A stretch of DNA of 55,044 bases, from contig CAMDGG010000008.1 of NCBI GenBank assembly GCA_945898045.1, positions 1-55,044 on the forward strand, given 5' to 3'. Below are positions 8,468 through 17,647 of this stretch, one piece after another. The position numbers were made by a program, and so were the translations under genes. Position 1 is the stretch's first letter. Each line of letters begins with the position of its first letter. Under the pieces are notes generated by a model that was given only the letters and a program-made list of their open reading frames with translations, had not been told where the DNA came from and made no database searches. This DNA comes from a bacterium UBP8_UBA817. Lineage in GTDB: Bacteria; Margulisbacteria; Marinamargulisbacteria; SXXA01; SICP01.

Positions 8468-9362
8468 TAGACCTAATCTAGACCGTTATATCGTAAACAC
8501 CCTGCCAAAAATAGAAGCGTCTCTCGTTAGTTTTTTACCTCAAAAACCTAACGATATCAGAAGCTCACTTCACGATGCCATGCACTATAGCGTCACAGCA
8601 AAAGCCAAACGCATCCGTCCCCTTCTAACACTTTTAAGCCATCAATTATTCAACGATAATCCACAAAAAATCATGCCCTTAGCCTGTGCTATCGAACTGA
8701 TTCACACGTATTCACTCATACATGATGATCTGCCTGCGATGGACAACGATGACTATAGACGTGGACAATTAACCTGTCACAAAAAATATGGGGAAGCCAT
8801 CGCGATTCTTGCAGGAGATACACTCAATACATTTGGATTTGAACTCCTAGCAGAAGAACTTCCCAAACATTTTCATCCAAAGGCCTGTTTAAAAGTGATC
8901 ACAAAATTAGGACATGCGTTAGGGATCAACGGAATGTCGGGAGGGCAAACACTCGATTTATTCGGCACAAAAACCCAACAAGATCTAAATTATTTAGAAT
9001 CAACCCATCTCAAAAAAACGGGTGCCATGATTCAGGCCTGTCTGTATTTACCAGCCCTCCTTGAAGAAAAAGAAGAAGAGGTGCAAATCCATCTCTACCA
9101 ATTTGGCACACATCTTGGCTTACTCTTTCAAATAACGGATGATATCCTAGATGTAGTTGGTACCAGTAAAGACCTTGGAAAAACAAGTGGAAAAGACCAC
9201 CAACAAGAGAAATTAACCTATGTAAGTTTGTCAGGAATAGAAGGTGCTAGAAAATTGGCAGATAATGAAGCCCAAAAAGCACAAGAAATACTGACACAAA
9301 TAAACTATCCAACACACCTACTCAGCGACATGGTTACCCGAATAGAAATGAGGACTCATTAA
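8460..9362 (+). CDS. ispA: Geranyl/farnesyl diphosphate synthase
   Basis: This trans-prenyltransferase condenses IPP with allylic diphosphates. In 300 residues it shows the first aspartate-rich motif DDLPAMDND, the preceding HTYSLIHDDLP, the GGQTLDL segment, and the second aspartate-rich motif QITDDILDVVG followed by DLGKTSGKD. The spacing in the first motif (DDxxxxD) with MDNDDYRRG is the short-chain bacterial type. It overlaps xseB and shares a TAATG junction with the PAP2 gene. Its place beside dxs and xseB mirrors the xseB-ispA-dxs order of many proteobacteria. Confidence 0.93.
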   Translation: MSNRPNLDRYIVNTLPKIEASLVSFLPQKPNDIRSSLHDAMHYSVTAKAKRIRPLLTLLSHQLFNDNPQKIMPLACAIELIHTYSLIHDDLPAMDNDDYRRGQLTCHKKYGEAIAILAGDTLNTFGFELLAEELPKHFHPKACLKVITKLGHALGINGMSGGQTLDLFGTKTQQDLNYLESTHLKKTGAMIQACLYLPALLEEKEEEVQIHLYQFGTHLGLLFQITDDILDVVGTSKDLGKTSGKDHQQEKLTYVSLSGIEGARKLADNEAQKAQEILTQINYPTHLLSDMVTRIEMRTH

Positions 9363-9787
9363 TGCAAGCGATTATTCATCATTACTATCCACTTCTTGCA
9401 GCATTCAGCAGTATGCTAACCGCACAAGTGATCAAACATTTGCTTTTTTTAATCACAGGCAATCTTAAAATTAATACAAAAAATTTACTCACAGCAGGTG
9501 GAATGCCCTCTACCCATTCGGCATTGGTCTCCGGACTCACGCTTTCGGTAGCCCTTTCCCAAGGTCTCTCCTCTACTCCATTTGCTATCTGCTTAGTGTT
9601 TTCCTGCATCGTACTTTATGACGCAACAGGCATTCGGCAAGCAGTCGCCAAACAAGCCGCCATTCTCAATAGACTGACTCCTGGTGAAGAAAAAAAACTA
9701 AGTGAATTTATAGGCCACACCCCTCAAGAAGCTGGGGCAGGCGTTTGTGTCGGACTTATTATTGCAACCCTTCTTTATTTCGTATGA
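9362..9787 (+). CDS. Divergent PAP2-family membrane phosphatase-like protein (YuiD type)
   Basis: This 141-residue membrane protein has about four hydrophobic helices and the divergent-PAP2 signature: GGMPSTHSA (about residues 45-53), YDATGIRQAVAKQA and a closing GHTPQEAGAGVCVG. Family members resemble phosphatidic-acid or isoprenyl phosphatases; its place between ispA and dxs suggests, but does not prove, a substrate in isoprenoid or undecaprenyl phosphate metabolism. It overlaps ispA (TAATG) and dxs (ATGA). Confidence 0.85.
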   Translation: MQAIIHHYYPLLAAFSSMLTAQVIKHLLFLITGNLKINTKNLLTAGGMPSTHSALVSGLTLSVALSQGLSSTPFAICLVFSCIVLYDATGIRQAVAKQAAILNRLTPGEEKKLSEFIGHTPQEAGAGVCVGLIIATLLYFV

Positions 9788-11673
9788 CCGCATTACTCAG
9801 AAAATTAAATCTGCCTCAAGATCTGAAAAAACTTTCGCAAAAAGACTTAGAATCTCTCGCGGCAGAAATCAGAGAAGAACTACTAGAAATTGGCAACGCC
9901 TGTGGCGGTCATCTAGCATCTAATTTAGGCGTTGTGGAACTCACATTATGTATGCACGCCATTCTAGAAAGTCCCAAAGACAAGATTCTATTTGATACCT
10001 CACACCAAACCTATGTCCACAAAATACTCACTGGACGACTCGATCAAATGCGAACCATCCGGCAAGAACATGGCCTATCTGGATTTGCCAATATTTTTGA
10101 AAGCGACCATGATATTTTTGGTGCAGGACACGCTTCAACAGCCCTTTCTGCCGCTCTCGGCATCGCTCATGCACGCAACTTGCGCAAAGAAAAATACAGC
10201 GTTTTCGCCGTTATTGGCGACGCTTCATTATCCGGAGGCATGTCGTTTGAAGCCCTCAATAACATCGGAAAACTCAAAGGGAATTTCGTCTGTATTTTAA
10301 ACGACAACAATATGTCGATTTCAAAGCCTGTCGGCAATATGTCTGCTTACATTACCCAGCTTCGAACCTCTCATAGCTATAATTTAGCAAAATCAAAGTT
10401 TGAACGCATCTTTCATAAAATTCCTAAAATAGGCGTACCTCTTTGTCGAAAAATTGAAAAAACGATCGAAAGAATGCGCAATATTGTATTGGATTTCAAA
10501 GTAGGCGTCATTTTTGAAGAATTTGGATTTCGCTACCTAGGCCCAATCGACGGACACAACATCCCCTTACTGATGGGTGCCATTAAATATGCCAAATCAT
10601 ACGACGGACCCATCATGATTCACATCATTACAACCAAAGGAAAAGGCCATATACCCGCAGAAGAAGATCCCATCAAATACCACGGTGTCGCCCCAAAAAA
10701 AATAGGACTCACCATCGCACCTCCCACCAAAGAAACATTCACCGAAGTATTCGGGCAAACATGTATAGCATTAGCAAAAAAACGAGAAGATTTGGTTGTG
10801 ATTACACCCGCAATGGCAGGCGGAAGCGGCTTAACAAACTATGCAGAAACATTCCCTGATCGATTTTTCGATGTCGGCATCGCAGAAGAACATGCCGTGA
10901 CTTTCTGTGCAGGACTCGTCCGCGCAGGCATCAAACCTATTCTTGCGATTTATTCGACGTTTCTCCAACGCGGTTACGATCAAGTGATTCATGATGTTTG
11001 CATACAAAATCTTCCTGTAGTTTTTGCGTTAGACAGAGCAGGAATTGCCGGAGAAGATGGCCCTACACACCACGGGGTTTTTGATTATGCGTACCTCCTC
11101 AGTATTCCCAACATGATGATATTAGCCCCCAAAGATGGCCAAGAATTACGCGACATGATGACATTTGCCATCGAACAAAATCAGCCTGTTTCCATTCGAT
11201 ATCCCAAAGGCCCCGTACCCAATCAAGACGGTCAAATCCAGACCCCCCTTACAACGCCTACCGAAATACTCCTCCCCTTTTCTACAACACTTACTGGCAA
11301 AAAAATCCTCTGCATCGGCGTAGGTTCCATGGCATGGACAGCCTGTGAAGCAGCCCAACAACTACACGCTCAAAACATCAATTGTGCAGCACTCAACCTA
11401 CGCTTCGTTAAACCCCTCGACCTCAAAACATTAACACAACTTGTAAGCGAATCCGACCACATTATTGTCATCGAAGAAGGCTGCAAAATTGGCGGTATCT
11501 TTAGCCATCTTCTCACCGAAATACCAACAGATAAAAAACGCTCCCAATGGCATAGCCTGGCTATCGAAGATCATTTTATCGACCACGGAAAAATGGATTC
11601 TCTCCGAAAAAAAGAAGGGCTAACAACCGGACACATCGTTGAATTGGCCATAAACCTCACCCAAAGCGCGTGA
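9784..11673 (+). CDS. dxs: 1-deoxy-D-xylulose-5-phosphate synthase
   Basis: Dxs makes DXP from pyruvate and glyceraldehyde 3-phosphate with thiamine diphosphate, the first step of the MEP pathway. The 629-residue protein shows GGHLASNLGVVELT near the N-terminus, FDTSHQTYVHKILTGR, GAGHASTALSAALG, the ThDP motif VIGDASLSGGMSFEALN with LNDNNMSIS, the DIGIAEEHAVTF-like DVGIAEEHAVTF block, and DRAGIAGEDGPTHHGVFD. The start at 9784 uses an ATGA overlap with the PAP2 gene; an upstream in-frame start at 9745 would add 13 residues read out of the PAP2 coding sequence and is less likely. It overlaps mnmD by GTGA. Confidence 0.96.
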   Translation: MTALLRKLNLPQDLKKLSQKDLESLAAEIREELLEIGNACGGHLASNLGVVELTLCMHAILESPKDKILFDTSHQTYVHKILTGRLDQMRTIRQEHGLSGFANIFESDHDIFGAGHASTALSAALGIAHARNLRKEKYSVFAVIGDASLSGGMSFEALNNIGKLKGNFVCILNDNNMSISKPVGNMSAYITQLRTSHSYNLAKSKFERIFHKIPKIGVPLCRKIEKTIERMRNIVLDFKVGVIFEEFGFRYLGPIDGHNIPLLMGAIKYAKSYDGPIMIHIITTKGKGHIPAEEDPIKYHGVAPKKIGLTIAPPTKETFTEVFGQTCIALAKKREDLVVITPAMAGGSGLTNYAETFPDRFFDVGIAEEHAVTFCAGLVRAGIKPILAIYSTFLQRGYDQVIHDVCIQNLPVVFALDRAGIAGEDGPTHHGVFDYAYLLSIPNMMILAPKDGQELRDMMTFAIEQNQPVSIRYPKGPVPNQDGQIQTPLTTPTEILLPFSTTLTGKKILCIGVGSMAWTACEAAQQLHAQNINCAALNLRFVKPLDLKTLTQLVSESDHIIVIEEGCKIGGIFSHLLTEIPTDKKRSQWHSLAIEDHFIDHGKMDSLRKKEGLTTGHIVELAINLTQSA

Positions 11674-12305
11674 TTTTTGTAACAGACGACGGCTCCCATT
11701 CGCTACACGTTTCTGAACTCAACGAACACTATCATTCCACACATGGTGCCATACAAGAATCCCAACATATTTACATACAAAACGGCCTGAACTACCTCCA
11801 GAAACAGACCCTAAATATCTTGGAAATAGGCTTTGGAACAGGGCTTAATGTGTTATTAACAGCTCTCCATGCAGGCACTAAAACCATTCACTACACCACC
11901 CTAGAACCCTATCCCCTACACCATGACATCTGGTCTAAACTCAACTACCCAGACATACTCAACGCAAGCGATTGCTTTACACAAATTCACACCTGTCCCT
12001 GGGAAATGGCAACCCCAATACAACCAAACTTTTACCTCAAAAAACATCAGATTTCACTTCAAAATTATCAAAATACAGACCCTGCAGACCTCATCTATTT
12101 TGACGCATTTGGTCCTGCCGCCACCCCCGATCTCTGGACACAAGACCAATTTCAAAAACTCTACGACTCCCTAAACCCAGGAGGCATTCTCATCACATTC
12201 AGCGCCAAAGGCACCGTCAGGCAAGCACTCTCAAACGTTGGTTTTACCGTCACAAAACTCCCCGGGCCTCCCGGAAAAACCCATATTACACGTGCGAAAA
12301 AGTAA
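11670..12305 (+). CDS. mnmD: tRNA 5-aminomethyl-2-thiouridine methyltransferase (MnmD-like)
   Basis: This 211-residue SAM-dependent methyltransferase corresponds to the methyltransferase half of MnmC, without the FAD-oxidase half. Diagnostic segments are TDDGSHSLHVSELNEHYHS followed by GAIQES, the SAM-binding ILEIGFGTGLNVLL, and YFDAFGPAATPDLWT. Family members finish mnm5s2U at the wobble position of tRNAs. The start is GTG inside the dxs stop (GTGA), making this the last gene of the xseA unit. Confidence 0.85.
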   Translation: MIFVTDDGSHSLHVSELNEHYHSTHGAIQESQHIYIQNGLNYLQKQTLNILEIGFGTGLNVLLTALHAGTKTIHYTTLEPYPLHHDIWSKLNYPDILNASDCFTQIHTCPWEMATPIQPNFYLKKHQISLQNYQNTDPADLIYFDAFGPAATPDLWTQDQFQKLYDSLNPGGILITFSAKGTVRQALSNVGFTVTKLPGPPGKTHITRAKK

Positions 12306-12330
12306 AGATTTCATAAAGAAATCATGCTAA

Positions 12331-12336
12331 TATAAT
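12331..12336 (+). promoter_or_regulatory. -10 box of msrA, leaderless spacing
   Basis: A perfect TATAAT ends 6 nt before the msrA ATG, so transcription should begin at or next to the start codon. Just upstream an inverted repeat (GATTTC at 12307-12312, GAAATC at 12318-12323, 5-nt loop) lies over the position where a -35 would be. No consensus -35 is seen. Confidence 0.5.
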
Positions 12337-12342
12337 TTCAAA

Positions 12343-12942
12343 ATGAAAAATTTAGTTGTTATCCTGATAATGCTCATCTTGGGGGGAACCTATCACATGC
12401 TACAAAGTGAAACCAAAAAACCCATATACGAAGTCGCCACATTTGCAGGCGGCTGCTTTTGGTGCATGCAACCTCCCTACGACAAACTTCCCGGTGTCAT
12501 CTCAACAACCGTTGGGTATTCCGGCGGACATGTTGCAAATCCCAGCTATGCCCAAGTGAGTTCAGGAGAAACGGGACATTTAGAAGCAGTCCAAATTATT
12601 TTTGATCCCAAGAAAACATCTTATGAAGAGTTACTAACGATCTTCTGGAAAAACATTGACCCTACCGCAACAAATCAACAATTTGCAGATATTGGCACAC
12701 ACTATCAAACCGCCATTTTTTACGGTTCTCCCAAACAAAAACAAAAAGCAGAAGCATCTAAAATAACTATAGAAAAATCCAAAAAATTCGACAAACCCAT
12801 TAGCGTCAAATTACTCCCTGCCACGACATTCTATCCAGCAGAAGAAGATCACCAAAAATATTATAAAAAAAATTCAGTCCACTACAACATGTATAAAGAA
12901 GGCTCCGGAAGAGCCGCCTATTTGAGAAAAAAATGGTCCTAA
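12343..12942 (+). CDS. msrA: Peptide methionine-S-sulfoxide reductase A, with N-terminal signal or anchor
   Basis: MsrA reduces methionine-S-sulfoxide in proteins. The catalytic motif GCFWCM begins near residue 37, followed by the conserved VGYSGG, YAQVSSGETGHLEAV and DPTATNQQFADIGTHYQTAIFY blocks. Residues 1-20 form a hydrophobic leader, so the enzyme is probably periplasmic or membrane-anchored rather than cytosolic. There is no Shine-Dalgarno; TATAAT ends 6 nt upstream of the ATG. Its end overlaps ggt by 10 nt, so the two exported enzymes (sulfoxide repair and glutathione hydrolysis) appear co-expressed. Confidence 0.93.
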   Translation: MKNLVVILIMLILGGTYHMLQSETKKPIYEVATFAGGCFWCMQPPYDKLPGVISTTVGYSGGHVANPSYAQVSSGETGHLEAVQIIFDPKKTSYEELLTIFWKNIDPTATNQQFADIGTHYQTAIFYGSPKQKQKAEASKITIEKSKKFDKPISVKLLPATTFYPAEEDHQKYYKKNSVHYNMYKEGSGRAAYLRKKWS

Positions 12943-14669
12943 AATACAGTGCTAGAACATTACTGCTCGTTTGGATTAGCCTCTGCTTTTCTCCACTTAC
13001 ATACGGAGCAGAAGTACCTATTTACAGCCAAGCGGACATCGTCCACCCCGTCAAAGCGTCTCGCGGCATGCTTTCTATTGCCAACCGATATGCAGCAGAG
13101 GCTGGACTAGAAGTCTTAAAAGAAGGTGGAAATGCTATCGATGCCGCAGTCACCGTCGCATTTGTTCTCTCCGTTACCGCGCCACAAGCCGGAAATCTTG
13201 GCGGCGGAGGATTCATGCTTGTGAGACTAGCAAAAGAAAACAAAGTCATCGCCATAGACTATAGAGAAAAAGCCCCCTTACTCGCCCACAGAGACCTCTT
13301 CCTAGACACTAACGGTGCTTTAGATACAGATAAGACACGCTACAGCTTTCTCTCTTGCGGCGTGCCCGGAACAGTTGCTGGAATGGCCTATGCACTCGAA
13401 AAATACGGCACCATTTCTCTCAAGAGAGCACTGCAACCCGCTATCAAATTGGCCCAAAATGGCTTTCTCGTAGACGAACAACTCTATACCGATTTGGTTT
13501 CCGCAAAAAACCAAATGGCCAAGTTTACAGAAAGCTATAAAATATTCTATAAACCAGACGGTTCACCCTACAAAATAGGCGAACGCATTATCCAAAAAGA
13601 TCTCGCATGGAGTCTTACCCAACTGTATCTTGAAGGACCTTCCGCTTTTTACGAAGGGGCTATTGCAGATAAAATTGTAGAAAGCATGCGTCAATATGGC
13701 GGCATTATCACCAAAAAAGACCTTAAAATGTACAGCGCCATACAACGTGAACCCGTCGAAGGAACTTACCGCGGCTACACCGTCTACTCTATGCCACCTC
13801 CCAGTTCCGGAGGCATTCATGTCATCCAACTTCTTAATCTTGTTGAAGGCTATCCCCTTAGCACCTGGGGCCAAAATTCAGCAAACACGATTCACATCAT
13901 GGCAGAAAGCATGAAACACGCGTTCGCTGATCGTTCCAAACATCTGGGAGATAGTGACTTTGTTAAAGTACCCATCACAGCTCTCACGTCAAAATCGTAT
14001 GCCGAACAACTACGAAAAAGCATTGATCTTACCATAGCCACCCCAAGCAAAAAGATTTTCCCGTATGACCCCAAAAACAAATATGAAAGCCCCCAAACCA
14101 ATCACTTTTCTATCGTAGACAAAGACGGCAATGCCGTTGCTAATACCTATACGCTTAACTTTAGTTTTGGTTCTAAATTGGTCGTACCAGGAGCAGGATT
14201 TTTACTTAACAATCAAATGGACGACTTTGCTTCAAAATCAGGCGAGCCCAACGCATACGGCTTGATTGGCGACTCTGCCAACGCCATTGCACCAGGAAAA
14301 CGCATGCTCAGTTCCATGAGCCCCACCATCATCATGAAAAACAACAAACCCTTTTTAATCACAGGCAGCCCAGGTGGAAGCAATATCATTTCTACAGTGT
14401 TTCAAATTATTACAAACGTAATCGATTTCGACATGAACATCGCAGAAGCCACCTATGCACCTCGCATTCATCATCAATGGTATCCCGAAGAATTACGTAT
14501 CGAAAAAGGCATCAACGCCGACACCAAACTACTTCTAGAGCAACGTGGCCATAAAGTGATATACACCAATACTATGGGGGCCGCACAAAGCATTTTAATT
14601 GATAACAATGGTGTTCGTTACGGCGTAGCGGACCCACGTATTCCAGATGGCATTGTTGTCGGATATTAA
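12933..14669 (+). CDS. ggt: Gamma-glutamyltranspeptidase (glutathione hydrolase)
   Basis: Ggt cleaves gamma-glutamyl bonds, for example in glutathione, in the periplasm, after autoprocessing into two subunits. The 578-residue protein has a signal peptide ending near LTYGA, the large-subunit motifs GGNAIDAAVTVAF, NLGGGGFML and DYREKAP, and the small-subunit start TNHFSIVDKDGNAVA, where the Thr is the expected nucleophile. LNNQMDDF and the SSMSPTIIMK and GSPGGS oxyanion segments follow. It overlaps msrA by 10 nt and ends 3 nt from the convergent orphan gene. Confidence 0.94.
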   Translation: MVLKYSARTLLLVWISLCFSPLTYGAEVPIYSQADIVHPVKASRGMLSIANRYAAEAGLEVLKEGGNAIDAAVTVAFVLSVTAPQAGNLGGGGFMLVRLAKENKVIAIDYREKAPLLAHRDLFLDTNGALDTDKTRYSFLSCGVPGTVAGMAYALEKYGTISLKRALQPAIKLAQNGFLVDEQLYTDLVSAKNQMAKFTESYKIFYKPDGSPYKIGERIIQKDLAWSLTQLYLEGPSAFYEGAIADKIVESMRQYGGIITKKDLKMYSAIQREPVEGTYRGYTVYSMPPPSSGGIHVIQLLNLVEGYPLSTWGQNSANTIHIMAESMKHAFADRSKHLGDSDFVKVPITALTSKSYAEQLRKSIDLTIATPSKKIFPYDPKNKYESPQTNHFSIVDKDGNAVANTYTLNFSFGSKLVVPGAGFLLNNQMDDFASKSGEPNAYGLIGDSANAIAPGKRMLSSMSPTIIMKNNKPFLITGSPGGSNIISTVFQIITNVIDFDMNIAEATYAPRIHHQWYPEELRIEKGINADTKLLLEQRGHKVIYTNTMGAAQSILIDNNGVRYGVADPRIPDGIVVGY

Positions 14670-14672
14670 AAT

Positions 14673-16310
14673 TTAAGAAAAAGACTTTTCAGCTTCAGCA
14701 GCTCTCTTAGCATCCCATTCCGCCTTTTTTCTTGCTTGCTCTTCAGCTTTCTTTTGTTGTTGCGCTAATTTTGCGAATTGGCGTTTTCCCTCTAACTGTA
14801 GTTCTTCTACTGTTTTTTCCTTTATTGGTTTTTCAACTTTTACTTCTACGACTTTACCTTCTCGAGCTCGTGAGAAATCATGCTTACTCGTTTCTGAATC
14901 AAAATGAACTTCAATTCCCCACGCCTTCTTACCTGCTATTAAAGTCACAATTTCACGTTGAACGCCCTCAACATAAGCTTGAGTATCTACAGAAACTGCC
15001 GCATTTCGGATTCCAGGATTGTTAGATATGAAACTTGTATCCTCACGAAAGTTGTTATGAATATGAAATACAACTTTGTAGGCAGGGCCATCATATCTCT
15101 GTAAACTTTTGATAAAATTGTACGGATTAATTGCGAGGCTGGAGAGTCCAATTTTTGACGAATCAAATTGTGTGCTACCTGCTTTCAAAATTTCTCCTGG
15201 AGCAGCCTCAAAGGTAGCCGGAGAAAAATAGGCATGAATTGTATTCGTGAGCTCATCAAAGCGTAATAAGGTCCTAAATTCATTGCTTAATGAAACTCCA
15301 ACATCATGGGTAATGGGGTTAGGTCTAAATTGTGCCGAATGGGAGCAACTTGAGGTCAAAGGTTTCCATGCCACTGTAAAAAAAGGGATTTCACCGGATT
15401 TTACTTTATCCAATAAAGGTTGAATAGAATCTATGAAACTAGGACTAGCTAGCTCTGCATCGCTAATTCCCCAGCTCTTGAGAGTTGCAATGACAGCCGA
15501 GACGTTCTCTTGAGTGATATCTAACTGACGTGGTCTCGCGATCTCCTTTTGTCCAGGAATAGTAATAGTATGGAGTAATTGCAGAGCTCTAGCTTTTTCA
15601 CTTTCACCTAATTGTTCTAATAAAGATGGATCAATTTTGTAATGATTTTCAAACCCAGGAATGGGTTGATAAGGCTGCAACCCACCTTCAATCTGTTGAA
15701 GAATTTCATTAAGTCTTTCCTGTGTTTTTATAAGTTCAGTGAAATATTGTTTATTTGGATTTTTTTGAGCGTAGTAAAGAGCAACCACAGCAGCTTTCCC
15801 ATCATTTAATTCAAAATTATGGATAGCACCATTTGCAGAATCACTAACAATAGAATGAAGATCCCTATCTCTACTGGTTCTGAGAATCACTTGATTTGGA
15901 TTACTTGGATCAATATCAAAAACACCTTCTTTGACCGTACCTGTTGCCGCAAATGTAATAGCTTGCAGATGATTCGCCGGTACGTCTTCATGGACATGAG
16001 GCACAACAACCTGAGGACTTTCAGTTGCGTTGAAAAAATAGACTTTAATTTGAAAGGTATGCCCGTCGATATCTACACCTTTATATACTTCAACCGTTGA
16101 AGCACCTGGAGGAAGATTTTCCCATGTTCTACCAGCCTTTTCTGACAGACCTGCCACACCAGATTGCGTTAATATTTGCTGAATCTCTCTCAACGCCTCT
16201 TCCGGATTACGGTTTGATAGTGTTTGTAAAATTTCAGCAACACTTGTTGTTGCTGGGGTAAGATCTGCAGGTAGAGATGATACTGAAAGACTAATAATTT
16301 TTTTTGGCAT
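14673..16310 (-). CDS. Uncharacterised 545-residue protein with charged coiled-coil C-terminus
   Basis: I do not recognise this protein. It has no signal peptide or transmembrane helix. Visible parts are a Ser/Thr-rich start (MPKKIISLSVSS), a central mixed alpha/beta region with VYKGVDIDGHTFQIKVYFF followed by VVVPHVHEDVPANH, a region with FTVAWKPLTSSCSHSAQF, and a highly charged predicted coiled coil at the end rich in Lys/Glu/Ala (about 495-545). The ATG at 16310 was chosen because GGGAG lies 7 nt upstream and because a TTGACT-17-TAGAAT promoter overlaps the longer alternative start at 16382. It stands alone, convergent with ggt and divergent from the symporter gene. The His-rich VPHVHEDV could bind metal, but that is speculation. 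Confidence 0.7.
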   Translation of the reverse strand: MPKKIISLSVSSLPADLTPATTSVAEILQTLSNRNPEEALREIQQILTQSGVAGLSEKAGRTWENLPPGASTVEVYKGVDIDGHTFQIKVYFFNATESPQVVVPHVHEDVPANHLQAITFAATGTVKEGVFDIDPSNPNQVILRTSRDRDLHSIVSDSANGAIHNFELNDGKAAVVALYYAQKNPNKQYFTELIKTQERLNEILQQIEGGLQPYQPIPGFENHYKIDPSLLEQLGESEKARALQLLHTITIPGQKEIARPRQLDITQENVSAVIATLKSWGISDAELASPSFIDSIQPLLDKVKSGEIPFFTVAWKPLTSSCSHSAQFRPNPITHDVGVSLSNEFRTLLRFDELTNTIHAYFSPATFEAAPGEILKAGSTQFDSSKIGLSSLAINPYNFIKSLQRYDGPAYKVVFHIHNNFREDTSFISNNPGIRNAAVSVDTQAYVEGVQREIVTLIAGKKAWGIEVHFDSETSKHDFSRAREGKVVEVKVEKPIKEKTVEELQLEGKRQFAKLAQQQKKAEEQARKKAEWDAKRAAEAEKSFS

Positions 16311-16371
16311 AATGGAACTCCCTGTATACTTTTCTACTAAATTCAAGCCACTTCTATTAAGAGTTTCGGAG

Positions 16372-16400
16372 ATTCTACCCATAACACTCTAGTAAGTCAA
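16372..16400 (-). promoter_or_regulatory. Promoter of the 545-residue orphan gene
   Basis: On the minus strand TTGACT (16400-16395) and TAGAAT (16377-16372) are separated by exactly 17 nt. The expected start gives a leader of about 55-60 nt before the ATG at 16310. Because the promoter overlaps the longer open frame, it supports the shorter start. Confidence 0.65.
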
Positions 16401-16407
16401 TAGGATA

Positions 16408-16436
16408 TTGAAATATAGCGAAAAGGTCAGTATACT
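16408..16436 (+). promoter_or_regulatory. Promoter of the symporter gene
   Basis: TTGAAA (16408-16413) and TATACT (16431-16436) with a 17-nt spacer, followed by a leader of about 17 nt with GGAG 6 nt before the ATG at 16460. It lies 7 nt from the divergent promoter of the orphan gene. Confidence 0.65.
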
Positions 16437-16459
16437 ACCCAAAAAAATCGGAGTGCTTT

Positions 16460-17647
16460 ATGAAATTATGGATGAAAATATTTATTGGACTCATTGCCGG
16501 AACTGCAATTGGTAGCTTTTTAGGAGAAAAAGCTCTTGTTTTAAAACCCATTGGAGATCTGTTTTTAAACGCCATAAAAATGATGATTATCCCACTCGTT
16601 TTTTCATCACTAATCTCAGCCATCTCTGGATTTCAAGACACCAAAAAACTCAGTCGTATTGGAATCAAATCATTTGCATGGTTTTTAATTACTACCCTCA
16701 TCGCCATCTCTATAGGTCTTGGCACAGCCCTTTTAATTCAACCAGGAACAGGCAGCCATTGGATTTCAACAACCCCCAACCCCAAGCCACAAACCATCTC
16801 AATCGGCGAAACCCTCATGACCATCATCCCCAAAAACCCAATCGCTGCAATGGCCTCTGGAAACATCTTACAAATCATCGTTTTTTCCCTACTATTTGGG
16901 ACCGCCATTGTACTCGTAGGTGAAAAAGCAAAACCCATCACTGTATTTTTCAGTGCCGTTCAAGCCGTCATGACAAAACTCACTTCTCTAGTCATGCAAA
17001 CCGCACCCTATGGTGTTTTTGCACTGATGGCAGTCGTAAGCGGAACCAATGGCCTTTCCGTACTGCTACATTTAATGAAATTAATTTTATCGGTAGGAAT
17101 CGCTTGTGCAACGCATAGCCTTTTAATATACGGAGGCTTACTTCTACTAGTCGTACGTATTAATCCGATTCAATTCTTCAAAAATATCGCAGGGGTTGCG
17201 CTCGTCGCCTTTACGACAACAAGTGCAGCTGCAACACTCCCCATCACCATTGAATGCGCCCAAAAAAAGCTGGGCATCTCTAATAGTCTCGCTAATTTTG
17301 TCCTACCAATTGGCGCCACCGTTTGCATGAATGGCACCGCAATCTACCAATCCATCACGGCGATATTTGTGGCACAATTTTTTGGCATCCATCTCGCCTT
17401 GGGACAATACCTTGCCATCATCGTTTCTACGACACTAGCCTCGCTTGCTACGGGGGGAATTTCTGGAGGCGGATTTGTGATGCTAGGATTTATTCTTGCA
17501 TCCGCAGGTTTGCCTATAGAAGGCATTGCATTGGTCGCCGGAATTGATCGCATTTTAGACATGATTCGTACGCCAACAAACGTCGCTGGACATTGCGTCA
17601 TCGCACAACTCATTTCTAAAAGCGAAGAAAATTATGGAAAACTTTAA
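16460..17647 (+). CDS. Dicarboxylate/amino-acid:cation symporter (DAACS family), altered cation sites
   Basis: This 395-residue inner-membrane transporter of the GltP/DctA/GltPh family has about eight hydrophobic helices and both re-entrant hairpins. Family marks are LKPIGDLFLNAIKMMIIPLVF, the HP1 segment TTTSAAATLP, the TM7 motif (here VCMNGTAIY), the HP2 segment ATGGISGGGFVML, and TM8 DRILDMIRTPTNVAGH. By comparison with GltPh, substrate residues Asp367, Arg370 and Asn374 are kept. The Na+-site residues of the NMDGT motif and the final Asp of NVTGD are replaced (Cys289, Asn291, His378). Substrate is likely an acidic amino acid or dicarboxylate; coupling may be H+ rather than Na+. GGAG lies 6 nt before the ATG. 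The 3' end overlaps plsC by 4 nt. Confidence 0.88.
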   Translation: MKLWMKIFIGLIAGTAIGSFLGEKALVLKPIGDLFLNAIKMMIIPLVFSSLISAISGFQDTKKLSRIGIKSFAWFLITTLIAISIGLGTALLIQPGTGSHWISTTPNPKPQTISIGETLMTIIPKNPIAAMASGNILQIIVFSLLFGTAIVLVGEKAKPITVFFSAVQAVMTKLTSLVMQTAPYGVFALMAVVSGTNGLSVLLHLMKLILSVGIACATHSLLIYGGLLLLVVRINPIQFFKNIAGVALVAFTTTSAAATLPITIECAQKKLGISNSLANFVLPIGATVCMNGTAIYQSITAIFVAQFFGIHLALGQYLAIIVSTTLASLATGGISGGGFVMLGFILASAGLPIEGIALVAGIDRILDMIRTPTNVAGHCVIAQLISKSEENYGKL

